From: Ilex aquifolium | Lineage: Eukaryota; Streptophyta; Magnoliopsida; Aquifoliales; Aquifoliaceae | Assembly (NCBI GenBank): GCA_951799425.1 | Contig: OX637402.1 | Location: 18,861,844-18,925,843, forward strand | DNA length: 64,000 nucleotides | Direction: 5' to 3' | Shown: positions 35,959 through 46,149 of the stretch, piece by piece | Numbering within the stretch: the stretch's first letter is position 1 | Layout: the number at the start of each line of letters is the position of its first letter | Program-made: the position numbers and the translations under genes | The notes under the pieces: generated by a model | Database searches by the model: none | Seen by the model: only the letters and a program-made list of their open reading frames with translations | Told to the model about the DNA's origin: nothing

Positions 35959-36403
35959 CTTGTTTACATTGAAACCACCATTTTCAGGACAATGAGGTTC
36001 CTCCAACGAAGACAGTTGCTAGTTAAAAATATTACTATTTATTAGTATCATTTGCAAAGATATTGATGCAGGGTAGCGCAGGAGCCGCCCGAGATATTTT
36101 GGGATTTAAAGTGGAATTAATAAATAAGGTTTTTTTTATTTTTTAAAATAAAAAATATTAATTAAAATTTTATATTCAGATTTTTATTATCATAGTTGAA
36201 CTTGATGGTAAGAGAATAATTTAGAAATTAAGATGGTAAATTTAAATTTGATTTTTTTGGGAGGAGTTAAGACTTATTTTTTAGTAGATTTAGTTTTACC
36301 GTTAACTTTTTTATTTTTGTTTTAGAAAAATTGAATTTTAGGACCTACTAATTTAGTTAGGGCCTTTTAATTTCATGGGTTGAATGAATTAATAGGTTCA
36401 ATC

Positions 36404-36685
36404 TAGGGGTACAATTTGGGCGGGCCAATCCAAACTAAACCCGAGCCCAACCCAAAAAAAAACTGGGATTGAGTTAGAATTTTTAATGCTTGGGTTGGGC
36501 CTGGACCAAAAACTCCAACCCGAATTGAATTTGGGCAAGTCTCGGGTTGAGGCCTCGGGTTGTCGGGTTCAACCCGAATAATTAAAATCCGCCCGAGTTG
36601 AACCCCTAGAGTTGAAGATTATATACTTAGAGTTGGGCTCGGGTTGACTTCTCAGCCCACCCAACCCGCTCGAGTTGCACCCCTA
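36404..36685. mobile_element. hAT-type MITE (282 bp) with perfect 8-bp target-site duplication
   Basis: Ends TAGGGGTACAA and TTGCACCCCTA are inverted repeats. GTTCAATC flanks both sides exactly (36396-36403 and 36686-36693). The interior is rich in CAACCCGA/TCGGGTTG words that pair with each other. Confidence 0.88.
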
Positions 36686-36693
36686 GTTCAATC

Positions 36694-37068
36694 CACTCAA
36701 GTTAAAAAAAATTATTTGAACTTAAATCTAAGATTTTTGTGGGGCCTATTTTCTATCGATTCAGATTTTTTGTTTGGACTATTACTACACATCTAAAAAT
36801 TAGTAAAAATTGGGACTAAGTCCTCTTTAATGGACTTATAATGGGTTTAGTCCGTTAAAAAAAAAAATTTGGGGATAAGTTCGTTTTTAGTCTTACTAAT
36901 AAGTATTTAAGTCCACTATTTTTTTAAAACTCCAAAATACTCTTCTTTGAAAGCAACTTTAAATTAATTTCCTAACTTGGGAATTGTTATCCATTAATTC
37001 ACTGTCAATGAAGATATGTCAATAAATTTTTTTACATAAATTTAAAATTCAAATTCAAAGAACAACTA

Positions 37069-37130
<62 letters not shown>
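36694..37130. other. Intergenic DNA ending in a (CT)n(AT)n microsatellite
   Basis: No gene is seen. 37073-37105 is CT repeat and 37105-37130 AT repeat; these obscure the left end of the Helitron candidate. Confidence 0.6.
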
Positions 37131-38473
37131 CACTACTTAAAAAGTGGGGATACTTGAAAAACATTTATATTCCACTTTTATCTTCAACTATTTATATAAA
37201 GTCAATCATATACACAATGTCTTTTAGTTTTCCTTTAGTATGAAACTAATTATATTTAATTAGAATGTCAAACACTTTCTATCTAATTATATTATATCTA
37301 TACTAGAATGTCAAACACTTTCTCATTCTCTCTGCACTTGCCATTATTCTATCTCCCTCTTTCACCATCCCAACCGATCAGTTCTTTCGAAATAACAATG
37401 GCAAAACCAAGACAAAAATAAAAATGATGAAGTTAAATTCCACATGAGTACAACAAGATTCACCTTCCTTGGACAAAATAGTGGAATCAATCAAGGTTCG
37501 AGCCATGTCCGTTCTTTTTATAAGGCAGATGCTAAAAATGGTTTACGGATATAAACCTGGTGTCTGTGATCAAAGACTTAGTTTCCTTGTGTTTCAGTAC
37601 TGCTTGTTAATGGTGTGATGGTTTTTGGCTCCCTTTTTTTTTTGATCCGCTGTTGCGGCCTTTAGATTCTTTGAAGCAAATCATGGTAATAACATTAAAC
37701 AATGACTTCAAGTGGTTTGGTGTGTTTCTGGCCAAAATTGGTGAATTTTTTATATTCGTAATCTTTTTATTGCTTTTTCACTCTATATATGTTTAAATCT
37801 TAAATGAGTTAATTTAAAATTGAGAATGGTTAGTATTTGATCTCACACTACAGGGGGACAGTCAAAGAGCTTGCCTATCTTCATGGGTGGGCTCATATTA
37901 GAATTACCTGTCAACAAATTCTTCTTCATGTCAATCTCGCTCCAAAGGATGATGATTTTGGACTTGCTCGTTATTTTTGCTGCTGATAGGACTTACCTTA
38001 ACATTGGAAATGCGAGGACACCATAAGGAAAAGCTCTATATGGTCATACGTTTCACTCTTCACCAAGCAATAGAAGCCTTTATTTACCAGGGAAAAAGAA
38101 AGAAAAAAAATAAAGAAATTTTAACTTATAGTTGATTTGTCATTTCTATCACGTTCTTTCTTACTTTATGTTAGTCATGATTTCATGTATAGATTTATTT
38201 CTTTTCATAATTTGTCATATTCAAGTTTATCAGTCCTCTCAAATGTTATCGTCTCTTAGCACATTGCTATTTGAGTATGAGATCTATAATCTATACCAAA
38301 TGTTTAATTAATTGTTCATTTCTTTTATATGACACAAGTGAAGAAGGTTTTTGTTACGGTGGCTAATGTTTTAGCCCAACTTATACCTTGCTTCAAGTAC
38401 ATATAATACATAGATGGTCACTTTTTGATATTAAAATCTAAATAGTGAAATAGTTGATAAACTTTATACTAAT

Positions 38474-39165
38474 TGATGGTGTAAATCTACGGAGATGAGC
38501 TATGGAACTAAATTAAGATGACATGAACAGTCTGCGTGGGGATTGATTTGGGCGTCTGAGCTACAAGGCTCATGAAGTGGTGGATGAATGCTCTATTTGA
38601 TGATGTATAGTGTGTGAAACACGATAGAAGTATAGTGGTTCACCGGCAGATGAGCTCGGCTAGTCCACTCTCTAATGGAGGCTCTTACTCCCTTGCCTTT
38701 ATTGATGAAAAAGTGTTACAGTGGAATTCTCAGGGCCTTAGGGTTTCTGGTTGTTTTTTTTTTATCATGGAGGTTGTCCCTCCCTTTTATGGCCTCATAC
38801 TTACCTCTCATTCGGAATTACCTCCTACATTGATGGGATCGTGCCCTATCTTCATCCATAATCCCGGAGTTACCTAAACTCCTTATGGATGGCTGTAAAA
38901 CGGAGAGATCTTTGCCTTCTTCCACGGGATTTCCCTTAGTTTTAGGAGGGGATCATGGTTGAATACGGGTTTCATGCCTTGGATTGGCTCTACTTCCTTT
39001 GTAATGGTGTCCGTTGTCATCTCCCAACATGTGTCCCCGGCTGGGGGCTTTTAGTGCTGACTAGATGAGCTCTGACCACCTCTGGATGAACTCTGCTTAT
39101 TCCACCGGAGCTCCCGACCTGAGCTTATTTCCTGAGCTCGTGTCTATTTATTTTAGGCATCATCA
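38474..39165 (-). repeat. 3' LTR of the Tat element (692 bp)
   Basis: Plus-strand ends TGATGGTG...GCATCATCA. It is identical by eye to 51682-52374 except for 10 instead of 11 T in the run near 38754-38763. Confidence 0.95.
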
Positions 39166-39180
39166 GTTGCCCCCCAGCTC
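39166..39180 (-). other. Polypurine tract
   Basis: On the minus strand GAGCTGGGGGGCAAC abuts the 3' LTR, the expected position for the plus-strand primer. Confidence 0.75.
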
Positions 39181-39237
39181 TTGCCTTAAGCTGGCTTAGG
39201 TAAGGGCTGACCTGCATTCCAGACTGAGTTAAATATT

Positions 39238-39342
39238 CACGTGGCTAGTACGTGACTTGGAGATTTTTGACGGTTTACAGTAATCATGACTTCTCCTCGA
39301 TTCCCGCGCATGTCTCAGCCCACGTCCTTCAAGCTTTAAATA
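39238..39342 (+). promoter_or_regulatory. Likely promoter of the first antisense gene
   Basis: A G-box CACGTG (39238-39243) and a nearby TACGTGAC lie about 95 bp upstream of a TATA-like TTTAAATA (39335-39342). A start near 39365-39375 would give a leader of about 450 bases to the ATG at 39822. A GTACGT donor-like site at 39555 could begin a leader intron. The promoter sits just inside the 3' LTR and fires away from it. Confidence 0.45.
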
Positions 39343-39821
39343 CACAGAAACAGCTACATGAACCGTTTTCTTCACACTGTTCATCTCCCTTACTGCTCCT
39401 CATCTCCATTTTCTCTGCGATTTCGGACCGTTTTACTTGAGCCTTTCTGCTTTCTCGCTTGAAATCGAATTCCCTGCCCTCGTTTCGAAGATTCGCATCG
39501 CCTCCTTCCTCCGATAGTGCTCCAGGCTCCTGTTCACAGCTATTCCTGAGTTAGGTACGTCCTTTGCCCCTTTCTCTTCCCCCTTTTGCTCTGGATCCCT
39601 CGAATTCGAGGTGGTTGCTGCATTTCTGGGCTTTTCGATTCTTTTACTTTTGGAATCGTGACCGTTGCCTAGCCCCCCTTCCTTATTTCGTTGATTGGAG
39701 CTCTATAGTTCACATTCTTGCCGTCGGGAGTCACTGTGCTGACCCAAGGGTTATCAAAGAGTGCCTAACCCGTGCTCCTTTGCTTTATCGTTCCTTTCAC
39801 CTTCCTTTTTCCCTTCCTATC

Positions 39822-42419
39822 ATGTCTGCCTCCTCTGGAGCCACTCGCTCCTCTGTTTCACTTTTAGGGCCTAAGTCAGCCGAAGAGGATACTGAATTAG
39901 GGGAGGTAGGTGATGAGATAGATAACTTCCCTGGGGTAGATGCCGTTGATTCTGTGGTAAATACCGAAGAGCCTCCCTCAACTCCCACTCCCCTGCCCCC
40001 CAAGTCAGACAAGGGTAAAAGTAAGGTTAGTGGAGTTGGGGTTTCTGACGTCTCAACATATTTAGGGGCTGCTTATGAGTTAGCCGAGCAAGTGGGCCCT
40101 AGCAAGCTCACCCCTTTTTTGTTGAATGTTTTGCGTACTCGTTATAGGTTCCCTGAGGGTGTTGAGCTTTTGAGCCCAGACGACTTTACTCCCTACGTTG
40201 CCCAGGTTAATAAGAAAGTTTGCTTTTTTGAGGCTGCCTTTGATAACGGCCTTCGTTTTCCTATGCATCCTTTCTTCAAGGTCATCCTGCAGTACTTCCA
40301 TGTGTGCCCCTCTCAACTTTCTCCTAACTTCTGGGGAGTGTTAGCGGGTTTCCTGGTTATCTTCAAGAAGTCAGGCCTCGGAGTCCCTACCCTTCCATTA
40401 TTCCTTGAATTCTTCAATGTAAAACAGACCTCTGAAGGTTTCCTGTATGCCTCCAAGCGCACCAACGTTAGACAGCTTATTTCTCATATTCCGACCTCCC
40501 ATAAGCATTGGAAGGAATATTTCTTCTTTGTCGGGGGCATCAACTGGGAATATAACCCTGCTGACAGGTCGGATACATTGGGTATCCCCAAAGCCTGGGC
40601 TCGTCCGGATAACTTTGGTGAGTCCCTAATTGGGTAGGTCGTGTCCTACATTTCGAGGGCCATGAGCCCCTAACTCTGCTCTGCCGTTGTGTTTTTCAGG
40701 TACCCGCCTCGAACTCAGTGCTGAGGAGCAAGAGGTGAGGGGGATATTGGCAAAGTTAACCCCCCGAAGGTATTCTGAGCTCCTTTTGCCCCAGGTTTTG
40801 GTGGACAGTGGGTTCAGCCTTCCTGAGGTTGAGATTGAGGCTCCGCTTCCTATTTCTGTGCTCCGTCCTGAAGAAGCTTCTGGTAATCCTCCTTTCCTAA
40901 GGGTTCTTTTACCTCTCTCTTTATTTCGTTTTATATAACTGTTCTAGCTCAGATCCTCCAGGTCCCACCACTATGAAGCTCAACCCTGAGGAAATTCAAG
41001 CAAAGGTGGACAAATTGTCAAAGAGCAGTCGAGGTAGCAAGCGAAAAGTCCAGGTTGGTTCTGGGAGTAGCTCCGCTCCTCAGGCCAAAGTTCGGAAAGT
41101 GGAGGAGTCAACTTCTTCTCCTACTGCCGAAGGCCCAGCTCCTCCCCTCGGCTCTTCTGAGGTGGTGAAGACCCGTTCTTCTCAAAAGCCTCTGCCTATT
41201 TCAGAGGGAGGACATAACTCTCCTTCCTCGTCAGAGGTTGCAAGGGCTTTGGATGTGATCCCAAGCATCCGACCTGGTAAGTTCAAGTATAGTTCTTCGG
41301 GGAAGCTCATTAAGACCTCACGGGTGGGTTCTGAGAGCAAGAAAGGGTCGCTCCCCGACGTGAAGGAAGAGGAGGATTCATTTTTTGAAAACATGGAGCT
41401 CGCCGCAGGGGCTATTTCCTCCATTCTTCCTGAGTCTGACGTCGTGAAGTCTGCTACCATGGATCTCGAAGAATCCTTTACATCAGCTCTTCAGGGAGCA
41501 GCCACTATAAGTATTGACACTTTTCGGCATCTTCTTGTCCTTATATCATAGTTGTTTATAGCTTATCTATATGTATTTGTGTCTTTAGCTGGCCATCCAT
41601 GTAAAGGGGCTCGTGAAGAGGGTTCGGTCTTCGGAATCTTCTGCCCAAGTTCTGAAGGCATACGAGCTCAAGGTTGCAGAGCAGGCCTTTGAGAATGATG
41701 ATCTCAAAAACCGAGTGAAGGACCTTACCGAGCAACTGGAGAAGCAATCTTCTGACCTCAAGGGCTTCAAAGCAGCCAAGCTTAAGGCTGAGGAGGGAGA
41801 AAAGAAGGCTCGTGACGAGCTGTGAATTCAGGGGGATGAGTTGAAGAACAAGACTGAGCTCTGGGCTAAAGCTAACCAGGAGGCCTTTGACGCCCGTAAT
41901 TCTCTTGAATTCATGAAGAGGGAATACGAGACCATCAGTGAGGCAAATGGGGTTCTTCACCAGGAACTCAAGGAAAAGAATGCTTTGATAGCCGAGCTGA
42001 CTGATGACGCTACCACTCAATGGGCTTGTGGATGGATTGCTTTCCAGCGTAAGGCTTCCAAGCAGTATCCTGACCTGGACTTCAACCTTCCCATCCCTAA
42101 AGAGGGGGAATTGGAGGAATCTGACTCTAGTGGTGAGGAGGACACCTCAGTTCTTCCTCCCGAAGCTCCACTCAAAGATACCTCTGCTTTTCCCTCTACT
42201 GTTCTTGCTGTGCCCTCATCTGCTGACCCGGTGGCTGAGGCACTTGAACAGACATCATTGCCTGATACGGCAGAGGCTCCTGGGGTCAGCGTTCCCGAAA
42301 ATTCTACTCCTCCCGCATCAGGATCCTTGCTTACTGAGCTCCTGGGTTCTGCTTCTCCTGCTGATGCTGTGTCTGCCGAGCTGCAGGGCCTTCTGTCCAC
42401 TCCCCCTTCAGAGATTTAG
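39822..42419 (+). pseudogene. Antisense gene 1 of the Tat element (Transposase_28-like domain plus coiled coil), damaged
   Basis: Exons fit 39822-40617, 40700-40882, 40953-41506 and 41589-42419. Introns 1 and 2 are GT-AG and keep the frame. For intron 3 only an exon end at 41506 keeps the frame, and the intron then begins ATAAGT, apparently a GTAAGT donor with its G mutated. Exon 4 has a TGA at 41823-41825 with the frame continuing beyond, which looks like a former CGA. The N terminus is acidic and disordered. Exon 1 holds a domain resembling Pfam Transposase_28 ('putative gypsy type transposon'; e.g. FFEAAFDNGLRFPMHPFFKVIL). Exon 4 is a coiled coil (about 41610-42000) with an acidic Pro/Ser-rich tail. 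Its role is unknown; it lies opposite in sense to gag-pol. Family from recalled similarity. Confidence 0.7.
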
Positions 42420-43324
42420 GATGTGCAATTTCTTTGTAAAAACTTTTTGAGGTGTAATTTGGCTTAAACTATTTTGCAATCTTCATTTGTTTTCCTTTTG
42501 TTGGCTCAGCACATATATATATATATATCTTTCAATTTCAGCACATATGTATCTTTGGATTTTGATCTCGAATCGCAACTGTTTACTTATCTGACTTGAT
42601 TTGCATGTACAACTTTGTATACTCCCCTTGCCCCCTTTTGCTTTGAGGGGTGATGTGCACTTCTTGAAGCGAAATTACTAGATTTGAAGAGTACAAGGGA
42701 CTTGGTGTTATGTTCAATTGCTTCTCCTGAGCCTTTTAAGCTCGGTGGTTGGTACCCTAGGGATCCACTCCTTATTCTTCTTCTTTCTGAGCTGCTCATC
42801 TTTAACTCTGAACTGGCGTGCTCCTTTAGAGTTGCATAGCTCGTGCTTGTGAGCAGCGCTTTTGAGCTACTTGGCTCTGTTGTCTGATCTTCAAAGTTTA
42901 TTTCTGAGCTTCATCGCACTTTTGTCTGAACTTAAAGGTTCTGTCTGAGCTCCATGATTCCTTCAACGGACCCTTTTCTGGAACAGATAATAAATTTCGT
43001 TGCTCCAAAAAATAGAAGACCTTCTTCTACGTTTTACCTCTCTTTTTCCCCCACCTTGTTTTGAGGGATGCTTCAGACCTTCTTTAGGCAAGGTTATGAA
43101 CTTTCAGAGGCTGTTGAGTTCCTTTGATGAATTCTTCTCCTCTAACGTGAGCAGGGCTCTTAGAATTGTAAGCCTTAAAGACTTGCTATACAAGTGTTCT
43201 GTTTTTGACTGGGCCGAGCTCAAATATGGAGGATACGTTGCTTGGTGGGGTCAGAATTTTTGTTGGTTGTTTTGAGTGCAAATAGGAGGGGTAGTATCTG
43301 ATTTCTTTTCCCGCGTTTCTTCTC
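42420..43324. other. Spacer between the two antisense genes
   Basis: Contains a short (TA)n tract (42513-42528) and many GAGCT/AGCTC words, also frequent in the LTRs and minisatellite. I see no coding frame of note. Confidence 0.5.
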
Positions 43325-43477
43325 TCAACCGCTTCCCATAACCGCCACGTCTTTCCCCTTTCCATAACCGCAACCACTTTCCATAACCGTAGCCACTTTC
43401 CATAACCGTAGCCACTTTCCATAACCGCTGCTACTCTCCATAACCGTAGCCACTTTCCATAACCGCTGCTACTCCCC
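43325..43477 (+). promoter_or_regulatory. Array of seven TAACCG motifs, mostly 19 bp apart, upstream of antisense gene 2
   Basis: TAACCG occurs at 43339, 43365, 43384, 43403, 43422, 43441 and 43460, each within a CCATAACCG(T/C) phrase. From the second on, spacing is exactly 19 bp. CGGTTA on the other strand fits the plant MYB core CNGTTR. It lies 148-274 bp before the ATG at 43613, a promoter-like position. That it binds MYB proteins is inference. Confidence 0.6.
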
Positions 43478-43612
43478 ATTAACTAGGAAACTAAACAGGC
43501 TACCTGACTTCCTATTTCTTGGCTCTTTGTTTCCTGAAAGGCACCCAAGTGCGTGACATACTCTTGACTTTCTTCTTGATTTCTTGCGTCTTTTTCCTTA
43601 CCAGCGCTTTCG

Positions 43613-44702
43613 ATGGCTGCATCTGCTTCTTCTTTGTTCCATGAACGATCCTCATTTGGTATCGAATGGAAGTGGCATTGTCGCTATTTGTCCCCTTCAA
43701 TACTTGAATCTTCTGATTTGGTGGACATCAAAAAACGGTTTTTCCCTAATCTTGATTTGCCTTTGCGAGTCTCTTCCTCCGACGAGCCTTGCAACTACCT
43801 CCCCCGAGGGGAGGTCTGTTTCTTTGAAGGTGCTATGGACATGGGACTTCGCCTTCCCATTCATCCGGCCATTGGGCGAGTTCTTGCCTATTATGGCTTG
43901 TGCCCTTCTCGCCTTTCTCCACGAGGATGGGCTGCTATGGTAAGCTTTTTCTTGTTCTGCCGCCTGCATGCTCTTGGCAGGTTCCCCTTTGTCTCTGAGT
44001 TCCTGTACTTCTTTGAGATTGAGGAAGATGATGCCCCCTGCTTCAGTTTCTTCCGTTGGAGGGATTTCAATTTACGCCCTTTGGTTCTAGATCTTCCCTC
44101 CAATCCTGAAGGGTGGTTTAAGCGTTTCTTCTTCGCCTCTGGAGAGTCTTGGAGGTCTCCTGAGGATCGCTGTCGTAAAGCTAGGATTCCTCGGTCCTGG
44201 AAGAACTTCTCTCGCATTGGTAAGCTCGAGCCGAGCTCTTTTGAGTATTTCTCCTTTTAAAGATATGCTCTTATTATGTCCTTGCTGTGCAGATCCACCT
44301 GACCTGGATTTACCAGGGATGGTGAATATCAACGAGTTGCTGCTTGTGGAGTCTAAGACTTATTCCGAGCTGATGACGAGCGCAAACCTCTATTTGCTTG
44401 GGGCTGAGGCTACTGAGTTCGAGTTTTCCACTATTCCTTACCCTTCCTGGACCTCTTTTTCTGATTCTGATGAGGACGGGGGTTCTGACAAGGATGGAAA
44501 CACCGTCACGAGTTCAAGGAAGCGTAAGAGGGATGACTCTCCTTCTCCTGACTCTTTGTCCACCATTTTCCTTACCTCCATTGGTCAGAAGCTTCTTGAC
44601 TTACTTCACAAGGCTGAGCAAGAGAGGGATGAGCTGAAGAAAGAGAATGCTAGCCTGAAGGGAGAGGTTGCTGAGCTGAGATCTGAACTTAAGAAAGACT
44701 AG
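43613..44702 (+). CDS. Antisense gene 2 of the Tat element (Transposase_28-like domain plus coiled coil), intact
   Basis: Two exons, 43613-44219 and 44293-44702, joined by a GTAAGC...TGTGCAG intron in phase 1, give 338 aa with no defect. The domain (about residues 60-200; motifs VCFFEGAMDMGLRLPIHPAI and LCPSRLSPRGW) matches the arrangement in antisense gene 1 (VCFFEAAFDNGLRFPMHPFF, VCPSQLSPNFW). The first intron is in phase 1 at the same place after the domain in both, so the two genes are paralogues. Exon 2 has an acidic stretch, a basic cluster (SSRKRKRDD, a possible nuclear signal) and a C-terminal coiled coil (AEQERDELKKENASLKGEVAEL). The presence of introns on this strand means it is expressed from its own promoter and not from the genomic RNA. 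Function unknown. Confidence 0.75.
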
Positions 44703-45188
44703 GATCTTTGTTTCCTTGTATCTTTCTTTCTTTTCCTGAACGATACCAGACGATGACTTTTTTTTTTATACTTTTCCGCACGTTTATTTTCTTGGATATT
44801 CTGAATTCTAGTTTGTTCATTCTTGAGAATGCATGCCCACACATGAGCTTTTTGTGTTTGAAACATGAACGTAGAAGGAAAACAGAAGATCATGCTTGCA
44901 CTGACCTTAGTTCCTGACTAGTCCCAGAGATCAGATCACGAACATTGATGGAAAACAGAATATCATGTTGGTACTGACCTCACTTCCCATCTGGCTTTGT
45001 GAGTGCTCTCTGCCGTACTGGACATTTTAGGGTGTTCGAGGGTGTAGGCAGTGCATAAGGACCATTAGTCGCGGGGGAAAGACTGTTGGTGTCTCCAAGA
45101 AGAGTTCTTTCTTCAATTTGACTGTTGGTGTCTCCAAGAAGGGACCAGTCTTGAATTTTACGAACCTAGAAGCGTGTACGCGCCGAGG
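44703..45188. other. 3' region of antisense gene 2 and spacer before the minisatellite
   Basis: Two direct repeats are seen: ACAGAA(G/T)ATCATG with GACCT(T/C)A(G/C)TTCC (near 44882-44912 and 44954-44989), and GACTGTTGGTGTCTCCAAGA twice (near 45080 and 45120). No coding sequence. Confidence 0.55.
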
Positions 45189-46075
45189 AGCTGTAGAACT
45201 CATCCTGCTTTTGGTAAGCTTGGAAGCTTATTGCTTGTATATGAGCTGAAGAGCTCATCTTATATTTATAAGCTTTGAAGCTTATCGCTAGTTTATGAGC
45301 CGACGAGCTCATCTCGCATTTATAAGCTTTGAAGCTTATCGTTTGTTTATGAGCTGAAGAGCTCATCCTGCATTTATAAGCTTTGAAGCTTATCGTTCGT
45401 TTATGAGCTGAAGAGCTCATCTTGCATTTATAAGCTTTGAAACTTATCGTTCGTTTATGAGCTGAAGAGCTCATCTTGCATTTATAAGCTTTGAAGCTTA
45501 TCGTTCGTTTATGAGCTGAAGAGCTCATCTTGCATTTATAAGCTTTGAAGCTTATCGTTTGTTTATGAGCTGAAGAGCTCATCTTGCATTTATAAGCTTT
45601 GAAGCTTATCGTTTGTTTATGAGCTGAAGAGCTCATCTTGCATTTATAAGCTTTGAAGCTTATCGTTTGTTTATGAGCTGAAGAGCTCATCTTGCATTTA
45701 TAAGCTTTGAAGCTTATCGTTCGTTTATGAGCTGAAGAGCTCATCTTGCATTTATAAGCTTTGAAGCTTATCGTTTGTTTATGAGCTGAAGAGCTCATCT
45801 TGCATTTATAAGCTTTGAAGCTTATCGTTTGTTTATGAGCTGAAGAGCTCATCTTGCATTTATAAGCTTTGAAGCTTATCGTTTGTTTATGAGCTGAAGA
45901 GCTCATCTTGTATTTATAAGCTTTGAAGCTTATCGTTCGTTTATGGGCTGAAGAGCTCATCTTGCATTTATAAGCTTTGAAGCTTATCGTTTGTTTATGC
46001 GCTGAAGAGCTCATCTTGCATTTATAAGCTTTGAAACTTATCGTTTGTTTATGAGCTGAAGAGCTCATCTTGCTA
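45189..46075 (-). repeat. 54-bp minisatellite, 15 full units plus degenerate ends
   Basis: Units start at 45243 and every 54 bp to 45999, with a degenerate unit at 45189 and a partial one at 46053. Each has two dyads: ATAAGCTT-TG-AAGCTTAT and ATGAGCT-GAAG-AGCTCAT. Units differ at only a few positions. Because 54 is a multiple of 3, one minus-strand frame stays open (46149-45166), in register with the integrase frame just after its stop. It lies in the region downstream of integrase, where Tat/Ogre elements are known to carry tandem repeats that can seed satellites. Confidence 0.95.
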
Positions 46076-46149
46076 CTTTGGAGACCATTGGAGGGTGAAT
46101 AAAAGACTTGCTCTTTCTTATTTAAAAGTAGTTCTATTACAAGTAACAC

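Larger units (their letters stand above)
27580..36205. repeat. Segmental duplication block 2, copy B (pairs with 6225-14478)
   Basis: Colinear with copy A, with the bHLH gene in the same orientation. Insertions specific to this copy are a 1.8 kb hAT-type element, about 2 kb around a Helitron candidate, and a 0.92 kb retroposed insert. Insertions specific to copy A (MULE-MITE at 6759, solo LTRs at 7949 and 9296) are absent here. Confidence 0.9.

Noticed and set aside
41556..42400. Minus-strand frames opposite antisense gene 1
   Set aside because: Shadows of a coiled-coil coding exon; no domain, and the plus-strand model has consistent introns.
43186..43479. Minus-strand frame of 97 codons with Gly/Tyr/Trp repeats
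   Set aside because: Translation of the 19-bp TAACCG array; the repeat is better read as a regulatory-type array.
45189..46075. CRISPR-like regular repeats
   Set aside because: Units abut with no unique spacers, and they lie in a plant retrotransposon; this is a minisatellite.
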